Below, one piece after another: positions 1-12,259 of a stretch of DNA of 64,000 nucleotides. The stretch comes from Paragonimus westermani (taxonomy: Eukaryota > Platyhelminthes > Trematoda > Plagiorchiida > Troglotrematidae), in contig QNGE01003530.1 in the NCBI GenBank assembly GCA_008508345.1, positions 1 to 64,000 of the forward strand, read 5' to 3'. A program made the position numbers and the translations under genes. Numbering within the stretch: the first letter of the stretch is position 1; every line of letters begins with the position of its first letter. The notes under the pieces were generated by a model. It did no database searches and was not told the origin of the DNA. It worked only from the letters and a program-made list of their open reading frames with translations.

Positions 1-34
1 TTGAAAATAAACCAAATCCCCGACTACTCATCAG
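1..34 (+). repeat. SINE A, 3' end only
   Basis: Identical to the last 34 bases of the intact SINE A copy (35643-35676). The rest of the copy lies outside the window. Confidence 0.75.
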
Positions 35-327
35 AAATCTGTCCTTACCCAAACTTATCAGTGTCCTCTGCCGTGCAATATGATTCTAACGTTCACTGTT
101 GCGTTCACGCCCGATCACCACACCATAGCTACAGTAGAGGTGGGAAATACAGAATGTGCTCCAAAGTGGTTACTTTTGATCTCTTGATAGAGACCTTAGT
201 GTGGCATCCAATAAGGAAGACGAGTCTTGTTGCTTGATTTTGTGACAACCATTATTTCAGACTAATCACATAACTGCAAAGATATCACGCAGTCAGCAGT
301 CTCATTAAATGTTTTTTACCACTTTAG

Positions 328-449
328 GCATTATTTACGACGAACTTTATGAAGACTCTATAATGGATCTGCAGAGTATCCTGGATGAGCTGAAGCCAAA
401 CATGACACAGGTGATACATGAAGTTGTATATGGAGCACAGCCTTATGAG
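328..449 (+). CDS. Orphan exon of an unrecognised plus-strand gene
   Basis: A 122-bp frame lies between a textbook acceptor (GTTTTTTACCACTTTAG) and a GTATGC donor: two bases plus 40 codons. It reads DELYEDSIMDLQSILDEL, then MTQVIHEVVYGAQPYE. Composition is protein-like (acidic, amphipathic) and free of repeats. I do not recognise the family. The rest of the gene should lie left of the window or in unrecognised exons nearby. Confidence 0.45.
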
Positions 450-611
450 GTATGCAACCTGACGTTTACAGTGAGAACTTTTCATCCGTCAGCAGGTAAG
501 CGAACTAATGTCATGGTCTGTGTACTTGCAGAAGGTCGATTTACTCCACGTACTTCTTAATTTGTCCAATCTTAGCTTCGTTTGAGGTTTTTTTGACTGA
601 ACTATCTACCG

Positions 612-760
612 GAGCATTCAAATAGACTTTCCAGCCATCCTCTTTCGAAATAAGCACTAGACTCGAGTTTCGCTCTCATTAGAGCTCGTCAGTAGTGCGT
701 ATCCTTGCCACGGCCGGGATGTGAACTCCGGCCACTCCAATATCGCCTTGCATGTTTAGT
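612..760 (-). repeat. SINE A copy, reverse orientation
   Basis: The reverse complement matches the tRNA-like head and body of the 35421-35676 copy, including the B-box region near 715-735 and the segment with GCGAAACTCGAGTCTAGTGC (one difference). The 3' tail is missing or decayed. Confidence 0.75.
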
Positions 761-792
761 GAGTTCAGTGATCTCGACCTGTCTCGTAAGTC

Positions 793-870
793 CTCATCGC
801 GGGATTATCGATTGGAGTCAACAGGCAGTAACTGTGTCTCCTCTCGAGACGATCGGGCAACCTGATCATT
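793..870 (+). repeat. Repeat C copy
   Basis: About 78 bp shared, with divergence, with 47678-47752 and 52322-52385. The core is ATTGGAGT, then GTAACTGTGTCTCC, then GATCGGGCAACCTGATCATT. It lies beside SINE A copies each time but in no fixed orientation to them, so it is treated as a separate short repeat. Base 871 is N. Confidence 0.5.
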
Positions 871-879
871 NTATTGGAC

Positions 880-2100
880 GTGAGATTCACAGACACCTCT
901 AACCACTCGCAACCCTTTACCTGTCAAAGGAACCAATACGGTCAGCGGTTTGATGAATTAGTAGGAACAGGAACAGGTGATGTGTGCTCAACTTTGGCGG
1001 CTAACCCCGTTCTCATTAAGCAAATCCGTTGACACTCCTCGAATAACCCAAACCACTTCCTCTAACAAAGTAACCAATGCAAAGCACTCTAATTAAGATT
1101 GGTCGCCCCTTACGGTCAGTTGGACCAATCGCGTTCTTGCCGTCACGTTCAAGAATCTAAGATGGAAATTCTAATGCACCAAAGTGATTTGCTTTAGCAC
1201 GTAATGGAAAATCTTGTGCATAAAATGGAAACAGATATGGGAAATGGTATAGACCGAAGTGAACTGTTGGGTTCCGGTTGGGACGAAATCTGAGACTAGT
1301 TGTTTTAAAGGCGCTGGCTGGAAAACAGCTGCTGAAAGTTCTGAGTACTGCTCAGGATTTACTAACCGGCAACGGAAGATTTTTGCTGATATAACGAATC
1401 CAAATGTTAGCCGTGCACGTTGTGTAGATGGACAGGTGTAAAGCAGAATCGCAGGCACGCCACCAGAAGAATGTTAAACTACTATTTGTTCTTCTGGATA
1501 TAGAGTCTACGGTTTTCGTTAGTCTTATTCGTCCAAACGTTTCAAGACAGATTTACAAAACGATGCTTTGCACATTCGCAACGGGTTCTCAAAAATGGAC
1601 AAGGTATCAGTATAATTTTATGTCACCATTTGACGAAGGTTGACAAAAGTTAAACACGAATGATAAATACACCAGGAAGGATAACTAAACGACTGGACAA
1701 AATTAGTAAGTCTAGAAAAATTGGCTGTGCAGCCCGCTTATTTCCAGCTTTCTTACGAATGCCTTGACGGCACTGAATGATGACAGTCCATGAAGACAAG
1801 TATACTTAACCAGAATAACTGATTTCTTCTTTATGCCACCGGAACAACACTCCTTCATCAGCAGGCGGGTTCGCTACATCGAACCTCGAGTGAACACATA
1901 TGGGGTTGCCGAAGACAAGAAAAGGCTCGTAATCTTACCTCATCCTGCTCCAGAAAACGATACACAACAATCCGCTGATTAAGCCACATGTAAGCCACTA
2001 GGTGTTGGTGATTTGCTATTGAGGCAACTTTTGCAAATTGCACTCAGATTTAGCGGTTACTCTTGATTTATTTACCATTAATTAGTTTGAATTTAAGACC
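880..2100. other. No gene recognised
   Basis: Short open frames on both strands, none with flanking splice signals and protein-like content that I could support. Confidence 0.4.
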
Positions 2101-2104
2101 ACTC

Positions 2105-2275
2105 GTTGCATATCAAAACTCCGGTCTTCCCACGGACTATCCAGCAAGCCGCTTCCTTGAATAACCACAGTATTCGAGTTTCGCTTGTGTTAACGTCGTT
2201 CAGTAAAATATTTTGTCCCCGCCGGAATTTGAACCCGGCCGTTCTGTTGTGAAACAACCTTGTTGGCTACTACAG
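2105..2275 (-). repeat. SINE A copy, decayed, reverse orientation
   Basis: The reverse complement keeps the A-box region (GCTGTAGTAGCCAAC), the B-box (GGGTTCAAATTCC) and the body segment GCGAAACTCGAA. It is more diverged than the 612-760 copy. Confidence 0.6.
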
Positions 2276-2289
2276 CAATGACCCCATAT

Positions 2290-5200
2290 GAGGCAGTGCG
2301 AGAACCGCGATCAATTCTGAGTGATGATTACATTAACCAAAATCCCTACTGCCTACTTACACTAATTATTTACATTATATTATAAATTGCCGTAACATTA
2401 TACTGCGTATACTGCGTAATACACCTTCTGCTTTGGCACACTGCACTGTTGATTTTCGTCGAAGGCTATCAGTTAAGACAGAAGGTTTTGTCTTTTATGT
2501 GTGAACAGTGTTCGCCGCTATCATCCTTGCTAATCATGAGGACAGCTTGTCTGGCAGTATTACGATACTTTAGCCATCGAGTTCGCGTATGTTAATAATC
2601 TGATCCTTCTGGAGGAGGTCAGCTTGGTTCTCAACGAAATCCAGTATCCTGGATAAAAATCAGCACTAAGAATACGTGGCTCACCACCGTATATAGCCGC
2701 AATAATCGTAATGCAATTGCTCTCAAGGACAAATTTATCCTGCGTGTCGGGGAAAAAATGCGATCACTGAATGTCTTTGACATATCCAGGTATGTCGTTT
2801 ACCGGAAAATTCCATTTGTTTGCTGATTGTAGCTTCGTATGAGTTGGATGAAACCATTCGAGTGCCTGTGAAACCGCGTTCACCCAGTGAACTAATATCT
2901 GCTTTCAAGAATGGATAACTGATTAGGTTAGACCAAGCTCTCCGCTGTACAGTCTATCAGTTTGCTCAACATTGGTACTGACCTCTCAAAGACATATCAA
3001 TCAGGCACATCTACACTCCACTTCGCTCCAGGGTAAACAGCATTTCGGGTTTGACTAATGCCCCGCATCTCGCAAATCCACAAATGAAGAAACTGCTCTC
3101 CTGTTCGTGTCCATTTCTGCGAAACGTGGTCAAGAACAATTTGTTTGGATCTATCTTGAGGGATATAGACATCCCGGCAAGTACTTAGGTTGCAGAGTGA
3201 CAAACAAGGAAGACTTCAATGCGCTGTCAATGGATAAACTCCATCATACACTGACCGATCGTGGTCATCAAGGCGTAGCGTGTTCTCCATTCTCCAGTCA
3301 TTAGCTGCCCCACCGGGCTGTCATCTTTCTGAGGGTTTTTATTAGTACCATCCAAGTTTATGCGTTTTTTACTGGCTAAGCTCCCGAGTCCACGATGTTT
3401 CTGAGGTGACTACTCATTTATCTGCCGTGGCAAGTTCGGTCAGCCAATACGCCTTGTTCATACTCCCCACCCGTACTGGATCACACATAATGTACGTTGT
3501 ACTCGGCACATTCGTACAGCCAAGGATCTTGTGCATAGATTACGCACTTTTGAATATAGTCTGCAAGTAGCTTAGAGTACCAACGCCAACCTCGTCCAGC
3601 GAGCGCGGTTTGTGTCAACAAACATGTGATATTTGAAACCAGCTTAGTGAATGGTCACGGAAGCTGGGCTGTCTAGACTGGCAAAACTGAAAAGTGCTGG
3701 ACACTGACGTCTTTAAGTCGGTACTGTGTACCACGGACCGTAAGACTGACTGATGATAAAACGATGCATTGCATTTGACAAACAACTCGTTTAAAATTTT
3801 CTTATTCAAGCTTTTCTTGCCTCAGGCATTCAAAGGAGCGTGTGTAAAGTGTTTCTTAAAATGGACGATACCCTTAATGGAACTAAAAAGTAAGAATACT
3901 AGTGTCATAGGCAACCGTTGAACCCGATTGTAGATTTTCATGCACCGGTGTACTTACACATCATCTAGAATGGAAAGCTCTATGGCTAGCCGTTTGTATG
4001 TGGCACGTTGATGTTAGTTCGGTATCTGTCTCACCCTCTCCGACAGACACCTAATCTATCTGTCTGCACGTGCAGAGTCACCCTTCTCTGTACGCTGCTC
4101 TAGTTACCAGGGTCGCTTCATTTTAACAGGTGATACCTCTCTTTAGTTAGGGTGTTAAAACAAAAACTTTTGGCCCAACCTTGTTCTTTCTCTGAATACG
4201 GTAGCATATTTTGAGAGCGAGGGAGCAAACTACCTGAACATTAACCTCGCTAGTCAGTATTCGTGTGGCTTGTTGGACGGTTGTAACCGTCTTTTCCTCT
4301 CCAAACTCTTGAAGTGTACGGACGAAAAACAACTTCGAAGTATTTCAACTCACTATCTATGACGAATTCTCACCTTTTACTTGGCAAATCAGTTAAGTTA
4401 GAATTCCCCCTTACTCTACTGGAATTGGAAGAAAAACATGAGTTTAGGTGCTCGTAATCTACACTCAACGTCTACTTTAGAGGACGCGTTTGCTACTTTG
4501 GATAAATTAGCAGATTTATAGGCAACTGTTTACCCTGCACGATTAATTCTTCCCATGTCGTCCACGAATTGTGTAAACCCACCGATAAGTTCATTTGCGG
4601 TTGATACGACTCTTAAATGTGCGAATATTCAAATGTATCGGTGGAAAAGTTCGCTGAAGTATTGGTCAGCTAGCACTTCATCTCAATACTCAATCATGCA
4701 AAATGCTTAAACGCATACTATCCGAAGACCTGTTAAGATTTCTATTGGAAATGGCCTGCAACCCAGCATGACTGAAACTAAGATGTAAAATCAATGCAAT
4801 ATGATCCTATCTCCACCCATTCCCACATGAGTAGCGCAAAACTAAACATGTTTTAAAGCTGACATACATCTGTTTCTAATGCGGCTGTTGCGATCACAGA
4901 GCAAACGACCAAAAATATTCCGTTATTACGTCCACGTGCCCTATTTGGACCTAAAAGTTTAGTAAGCGAAGGTGACACCGTGTACATACGTTAACAGGTG
5001 GTAACTTTGGCGTAGTTCCTGGTTCTTCATATGGCATCCCATGTAGGTAATCGCGCTTCACAATAAAAACCCTCTAGTATCATCGCAACGTGTTGTTAAG
5101 TTCCGACTGTTGTCTCCAGATAAATATACTATATATATTGATTGATCAGTAATGCACTTACTACTTCGAATGCTGCTTAGTTCAGGTTCACTGTTCATTA

Positions 5201-8200
5201 TGTTGTCAAATTATTTTTTAATGTACTCTCCGTCATTTTCGTATCCATCCATCTGTTAGAAATTGACACTCAAATTCACTTACTCACTATACAGGCATGC
5301 AGTCCTTGTAACACACCTGAGGAGGAACATTCATTTCAACGTCTGTGACGGTGTACATAAGTGTTGCTGAACGATAACCATTTCACGGTCGTAATATTAT
5401 GTTTGTCTCATAACTCTCACCATCCGTTTAATGAACGCAAATATCTACATTTTCTGTTTCACATCTTAAAGGATGATATCCAACTTGGTTTAGGGATTTC
5501 ATCAGAAGAAGATATCGCAGGAAACACCGAATCTCCGCTAGTCAACCTAAACCAGTGCCACTCGTCAAGAAGGAGACCGTGTCAATCAGCATCAATGAAG
5601 TGCATCATAATGAAATAATCGAATAGGCCGAGTGTTCTAAACACGCACATTTAATGACGCCATCGACAAAAAGGTGGTTTTGTGATAATGCCTACAGATA
5701 CCTAAACCCTCAAAAAACAAATTGTGAAGAGTTACCTGTCGGACGGTTTACTGCCAAATTTTTCTCGAAAATGAACCTTCTCAATTCTTTCTCTCACATA
5801 TTTATTACTGGGTGTTATTAACTACGAAAGCGGCTGGTATAATGATGGCTTATACAGAAAATCTCCACACTGAGTGTATGCTTTAAAACCGTCTCGAACA
5901 TAAATAATCATTTACACATAACTCGAATCCCTGAACGCCACGTTTGCGAGTGCGGAGCCCATGTATGGAAAACACCACGTCTTGTTGGAATGCACTCCAG
6001 TTCTCATTCTTCAAATTTTCCTGGGTTACTCCACTATCCAACCACGTACCGCCGCTTGTCTACTGACCAGTAGAGTAGTGTGATGATTTCTTTTCACTAC
6101 GAAGAAACTGCAAACCTCTCACTACTTATGTCAAATTGGGTTGCTTATTCCGATACACAGTTCTGCTAGTGGGGCTAGGCTCCTTACAATCTGTTTGACA
6201 GGTCTGTTTGTCCTATGTACTTTCTGGACTGCGAGGTTGTGTCCTCTACACGTTGGATAAACCACATCAATTTGGTCGTTTTTTAAATGAGCATAAACAC
6301 CGGTTCTACACAAGTCAGATAAAATCTCTCAGGTACTTTGTTACTAGTAATAACAACTATCCGGGTTTTGAAACAGTATATCTATAACTGGAGCTCAAAA
6401 ATGGATAATTTGACAACAGATTAAGCGTTCTATTGTACGGGGTTCCTATTAACTTATTCGGCCATACAGTTGTACAACCGTGTGTGAACCTCTGAGAGCG
6501 CCGATATGAGTAAAAATGCCTCTTGAATGGCTGGACGAGGACTTACGGGAGTTTGTGTAAACTAAAAACACGATCACTTCTATCGCAGTGGCCGTGGTGT
6601 TAAAAGAACCTTGCCAGATATCATTATCAACGGAAGCTGATGGCGTGGGTCTTGTGGTGGTACTGTTGTACTTACACAAAAAAGAGGTGACATAGATGTC
6701 ACCATAGTGAACACCTTGAGATCCACTTATGTGGATATCTTGCTATGAGGTACAACTCATTGCTTGCTTCGGTATCCCGGACGAGATTGTAGCCAACAAT
6801 GAATCACGGTTCATCGAATAGTGGTTAAAGCAGTTTGTCGTCAGCATAATGTAATCAGGAAACCAACTGGATGGTGGAAAGGCTGAGCAACAGAATCATT
6901 CCGTACCATTCAGTTGGGATGGGTAGTTGGAAAGCTGCAGTACTTGACATACTCTACCCTAGAAGAACCGGCGATAACCGGACCAATAACGAGTATCTGA
7001 AACAATACGAGAATGCAACCCGTGCTCTCTAAAATATTGCAACGCACGAAGTAGTTAAACAGCGGAATTACTACCAAACTGCTTCGTCGAACCGGGCTTT
7101 TTTTTGTCCGGTTTACGCTGTTTAGGGTTCGCATGGACCAACCGTTGCATTTAGAATCCCTGACAATCCGACTGGTCACCGGACAGGGAACTTACTGGCC
7201 AGAAAATGAAAGATGCATGTAGTTCAGAGAGTTCAACGCAATGCTATCCGACTTACATGAACTGAGCAGCATGTACTGTACAACCCATCATAATATATCG
7301 CGGTTGCATCGAATGGTAGATTGTTACGTACTCTGCTCCTGCTGTTTACCTTCCCGGAGCGGTCTGGTGATATGTTGACAGTTGACACTTTTTCCCTCAC
7401 ACACCCGAGCTATGTACACATGTTAAGTACATACAAATATAAGCTGATGAGTTCTTCTCTGGCCGACGTTTGACTTATCATAGTCACTGTTAAATCAACA
7501 GAAGAGTCGGATTATGTGTTCTAGTAGCCCAGTCTTACGCACGGTCTGGTCTGGATGTACACATATATCTTAAGATGGGCGAAAGATTACAGATAAATAT
7601 ATGTACTGGTAATAAACGTGGGTCTACAAATTGACTAATAAACAATTTCGATATAAAGTAACTTAAGAACAGGTTTACAGACGTATTTAACAGTGCAGCG
7701 GAAACACGACGAATCGTCCGGCTACTTCTAGCGGTAAAATATACAGTGGGTTACGGTTACTCATATAGATTGCGATAGGAATCGAAATATAAGTAAGAAA
7801 GTCTGATGCATTTCAACTGTTTACGGCCGATAAAGTTCATAGAAATGAAACGTTTTTGCGTACCAAGCAGTTGGAAGAGCGAATATCGCAAACGGACGAG
7901 TCACTCTGAATTCGGAGACAGGCATTCTACTGTAAACTTGTGAGTAGAAAGAAGTTATGTGTGAAACTAGAATTCACACTCACAATACTTCATTGATTGT
8001 TTTTTTCCATATCCAAACTGTATTGGTTCGATTAGATTAAAATGTAGTGACAAACGTTTTCCGCTTGACGTTGCTTCCACTGTACTTAAGAAAACTATGA
8101 ACCCGTAATCTTGTACCGTCACCACATTGGTGTCTTCGCGTGATATGATGTGAGAAGATTTCAGTTAGATCATAACGTTTGGATGACGAGTCAAAACGGG

Positions 8201-11200
8201 TGTGCACTTAACAAGCTGGGCTGTTTCGTGCGATATCTGTGTAGGTTCACCGAATGGGCTAGTCATCGCACCTTCAACAATACATCAATTTATCATTGCT
8301 AGCTTGAATTTGTCGGTAGTTTTCACATTAGGAGAAGTTGCCAAGATGTAGGTTTATGTGAGTGTGTTATACTGTTCAGAAAGATGAAACAACGCGGAAT
8401 ATCTTATCGATTTCAGAAGATCAGTAGTAGAAAAATTGTGGAGATGGCGATCAGAGGATAATGATCGAACTAAAAACTAAAAACTAAACTAACCTGCCCA
8501 CTGCTACATACAGTAGACAACGGATGAACAGAAGCAACAGTGAGAGGTTGAAGCTGTCTTCAATCTACCTCAGAGATGCTGACGAGCAAGTTATCTGAAT
8601 GCTCGGTTTAGTGTCCTGAAAAGATGAGTCAAATCAACTCTTGGGTTCAGTCACCGATGACGGAGTTATTACCCTCCCGTGCTTTCCTAGTTCGACCACA
8701 CCCGGACTTTGAAGAACTGTTCTCTGAACTTTGGTCAGTGCATTTGATGTGGAAGATTTAGCGAGTCAGTCCAGAGGTGGTAACTTTCGTTAGGCACAGG
8801 TGTACATTTCTCGACACTTCGAATAGTCCCATTAGTACATTACATGTCAAAGATGTTATGGCAAACAGCCTATATTCGGATATTTATCATCGGGTCAATA
8901 ACATAAAAGTTTAAACCACATTAGTTGTCAAGCGAGTAAAATCAGGAGCAAGTAGACACACAAGTACGCCAAACGGTTGTGAATTGCAGGACAATTAGGG
9001 GACCAAAGTGACCTCCGGAAGTGTCAAGTGAGTAACGGGGGCCGTGGTAAATGTAGGGCACGAACAAATTTCTTCTGGACGTACAACTCTTGATTGTGCA
9101 ACCGCATTCGATCCCTTCCGTCGTTGCCAGAATACCAGGTTGCACTTCTCTGGATTGACGACTGATCAAGCGGTAAGTGGGCTGGAACACCAATTTCAGT
9201 GAGACCTGATGCCATAATTGACTTCACCTCGCCTTTAGTCAACAATGTATGGTGGTGCTCATATGAATTCTGAGAAAGGCACTGTATCCGCTGTAAGACA
9301 AACTGTATTGCTATCAGCATACAATATAAGCGGGGAACGGGATTCTAAGCACACAATAAATAGCAGAGGTCTTACAGTGAAACGTTGTAACGCACTCTTG
9401 CCCGTGCGATACAAATTTGTCAAAGGTCCGCGCAATTTGACAAGAAAACGACTTTAGAGGCAATCGGTTGGCCAGAACATAGAAGACTTTCTACACCAAA
9501 CTTATGAAGGTTCATGCAGCAATAAATGATCCACTTGATCGAGAACCATCGAGAGATCTAAAACGGTACATCAGCTCGTTTGCTCTTGTCAACCTTCTTT
9601 GTCAAACCTTCTAGAGCAGCAAGTAAATTGGTAACATATGACAATCTATTTCGGAATCCGTGTCAACTCTCCGACGACAGTGCAAATCAAATGAAATGCT
9701 TACGTAACTATTCATCAATCAAGCTCTGCATGATCTTGGATGCAAATGACAACAATGCAGTCCGCCAGTAATTAGCGGGCTCATTGCCATCACCACCTTC
9801 GAAGAACGATGATACCGTTTACATATCCACGCTTTGTGAAGCTTGTACCTCTGGAAAGATCCACGAACAACTTGACAACGTTTTGGCACTTCCTCTCTAT
9901 TCCACGATAGATGAGATAAGGACCTGGACACTCGTTTTCATCACGCCTTGATAGGTTTCGGAGCAGGATGTCTGAATGCAAACAACTGTTCTTATGACAT
10001 CAATAGTGTTGGTACATACTATGGTCCACAGTAATGTGGGACAGTTTTTGATTAAAACTAAGCCTATTCGTCCAGCCTAACTGGTACTCTCACAGTTATC
10101 GTTGTCCGCTTGCTGACCATACAATATTCATTGTGCGCTTTTTCGATTTTTCCCAGTTGTTGCCTGTTGCAGTCTGATTTATTTACCATCGTTAAATGTC
10201 CTATGCAGCATCGAGAGGAGGTGTTACGTGCTGGTCGCCTGGGTTATTCGATCGGAACGTGGAGTTTGTCATGGTGTCCACAATAAATTGCCATCGGTTA
10301 TCCAGTGACGGATACTCTGAGAAGCCACACTAACATGTCGTCAAGTTCCTTTTTCAATGTCGTTTTTAGTTCACAGCGTAATCATACGGCATGCGCACAC
10401 CACAACATTGCAAAACACGTTAGTGCCATGGACTAAGAGCGCCATGGTCAGTCCACGTGAGAACGGGGTTCGTAAAGTGCGAATGTCCGTTGATGAGTGA
10501 CAAGCACATGCACAAGGTCGGTTAGTCAGTAGGCCAGCCAGTCAATATCACAAGCAAGGTACGGTTGGCGGCATCAGATTCGGATTAGCCTGTCGCAGTG
10601 ACCGAAGCTTAACCATCACCGCAGTTGGCTTGCGCCGCACCACATGCGGTTCCGCCCACACACTACATATCTCGTGTAAACCCGAAGGATTAAGATCGGG
10701 AGTTATGCCAGTGGGGACGACCAAGTAACACACACACACACACACACACGACCCAGATAGTGCACAACCATCATAATTATTCAACACGTCTTGTAAAAGT
10801 TCATTACGAAGTTTTGACTCGGAGGATATCTTCACTTAGCCCGTTAATTGAAATGTGACGGCCTGGATACTACGACCATGAGCGATATTAGTTTATTTCG
10901 TGTTTAACTAGACAGAACAGATCATAGCCTTAAAAGTTTCTGAATCAGCCCCCCCCGCCCACCCATTGACCGTGTCAGTAATAGGATGAGTGCTATACAC
11001 CCGGGAACAACAGTGGTCTCACAGTTCCGCAGTGGGATGTTCCTTGTACTGCGCAAGTGTAATGCTGTGCCGCGACGTAACATAGTCCGGAGGGTACTTC
11101 ATGAACATGTCATACAAGAGGCAAGCAATCGTACGTGTTGGATACGAAGTGAACCGATCAGAGACAATCAAACTTCTGCATACATCCGCTGATATAAAAG

Positions 11201-11850
11201 ACAGGCGATTGTATTCAGCTGATTGGAATGCTACTCGGAACTTTTGTGAGCCACTGCGCAGCCAAACGGTCACTCTTATACCTCAGGATACACATCATCA
11301 AGCATCCACATTTATTTGCATATTCCACACCACATTACATCCACTTCAGTCTTCATCACACAGTACAAAATCTGAACGTATCTAGGTTAGTTCAGTCAGA
11401 CAGGTGAATATCGCTGTATGATGCAGTACAAGAATTCAACAACCTGATTTGCTCATTACCTCCAATAGTCCGTATGGTCCAAGCTGTCTTTTTTCAATTC
11501 TTCATCCTGTTTCACTCTGAAAGATCGAGTTTCTGCAACGATTCATCAGATCATTCAACTCACACTGGTATTCACAACACACGCAGAAGGTGAAAAACCG
11601 ATTGATCGGCTCTTGAGTTGTAACGGCATGCAGCCGGGGAAAGTCTACAAGTTAGGTAAAACCGTTTCATATACAGGTTGTACATGTGTAGGTTGTATAT
11701 GTAAAACAGTTGATCATTCAGTACGTCCACTTGTACTGTTCGATATTTGTTTGGTCTGAGTGGCGGCATATCGTTTTTCACCTGTCCTTGAAATCGTTTG
11801 TAATCCAGTAATGCTGCTTAATTTCCTGGCTCCCTCTTACATGGTGGTTG
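2290..11850. other. No gene or element recognised
   Basis: About 9.5 kb with only short frames on both strands. The one simple repeat is the CA run noted separately. The unit AACTAAAA repeats three times at about 8469-8490. Possibly intergenic or a long intron of the gene carrying the 328-449 exon. Confidence 0.4.
10729..10749 (+). repeat. CA microsatellite
   Basis: Uninterrupted CA dinucleotide run of about ten units. Confidence 0.95.
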
Positions 11851-11888
11851 GTTAAACTATTGTGGTCAACTGCACCGCGCTATGCACA

Positions 11889-12257
11889 TCACACTTTGGT
11901 CACCTTGTCGTTCAAACTTTGATGGAAGTGGATGATTTTGCTGATCAGTTGGAAATTGTGTGGGCTGAAGCAAAGTATCTGTTTTGTGTAGCAACACACA
12001 TGCCGCGTGCTCTTCTGTTCTCCGACAAGGTAAATGGTAAGGCAGCTGCTTGTGATTGCTGCAGCACCCTCGATCACTTGCTGTCTGACCGATTGAATTT
12101 GGATGGCTTTCTTGAGTAGAATGGTGAAACATCTTTTCATGTAATCCAAATTACTGTCTACATAATCATTCGTTGAAGCTGCATCATCAGCTGAGCAGTC
12201 AGAACTGAGCCGCAGCCTTGAATATAACAATGCTTGTAGACCAAAGTTGGAAAGCAT
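11889..12257 (-). other. Open frame of unknown status
   Basis: An open frame of 122 codons with balanced composition (for example VRQQVIEGAAAITSS) that ends next to an AAG/GTGACC donor-like site. The plus strand is also open over 11862-12119 with a DK/GTAAAT donor-like site, so the coding strand cannot be decided. No family recognised; it may be an exon on either strand or chance. Confidence 0.2.
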
Positions 12258-12259
12258 AA

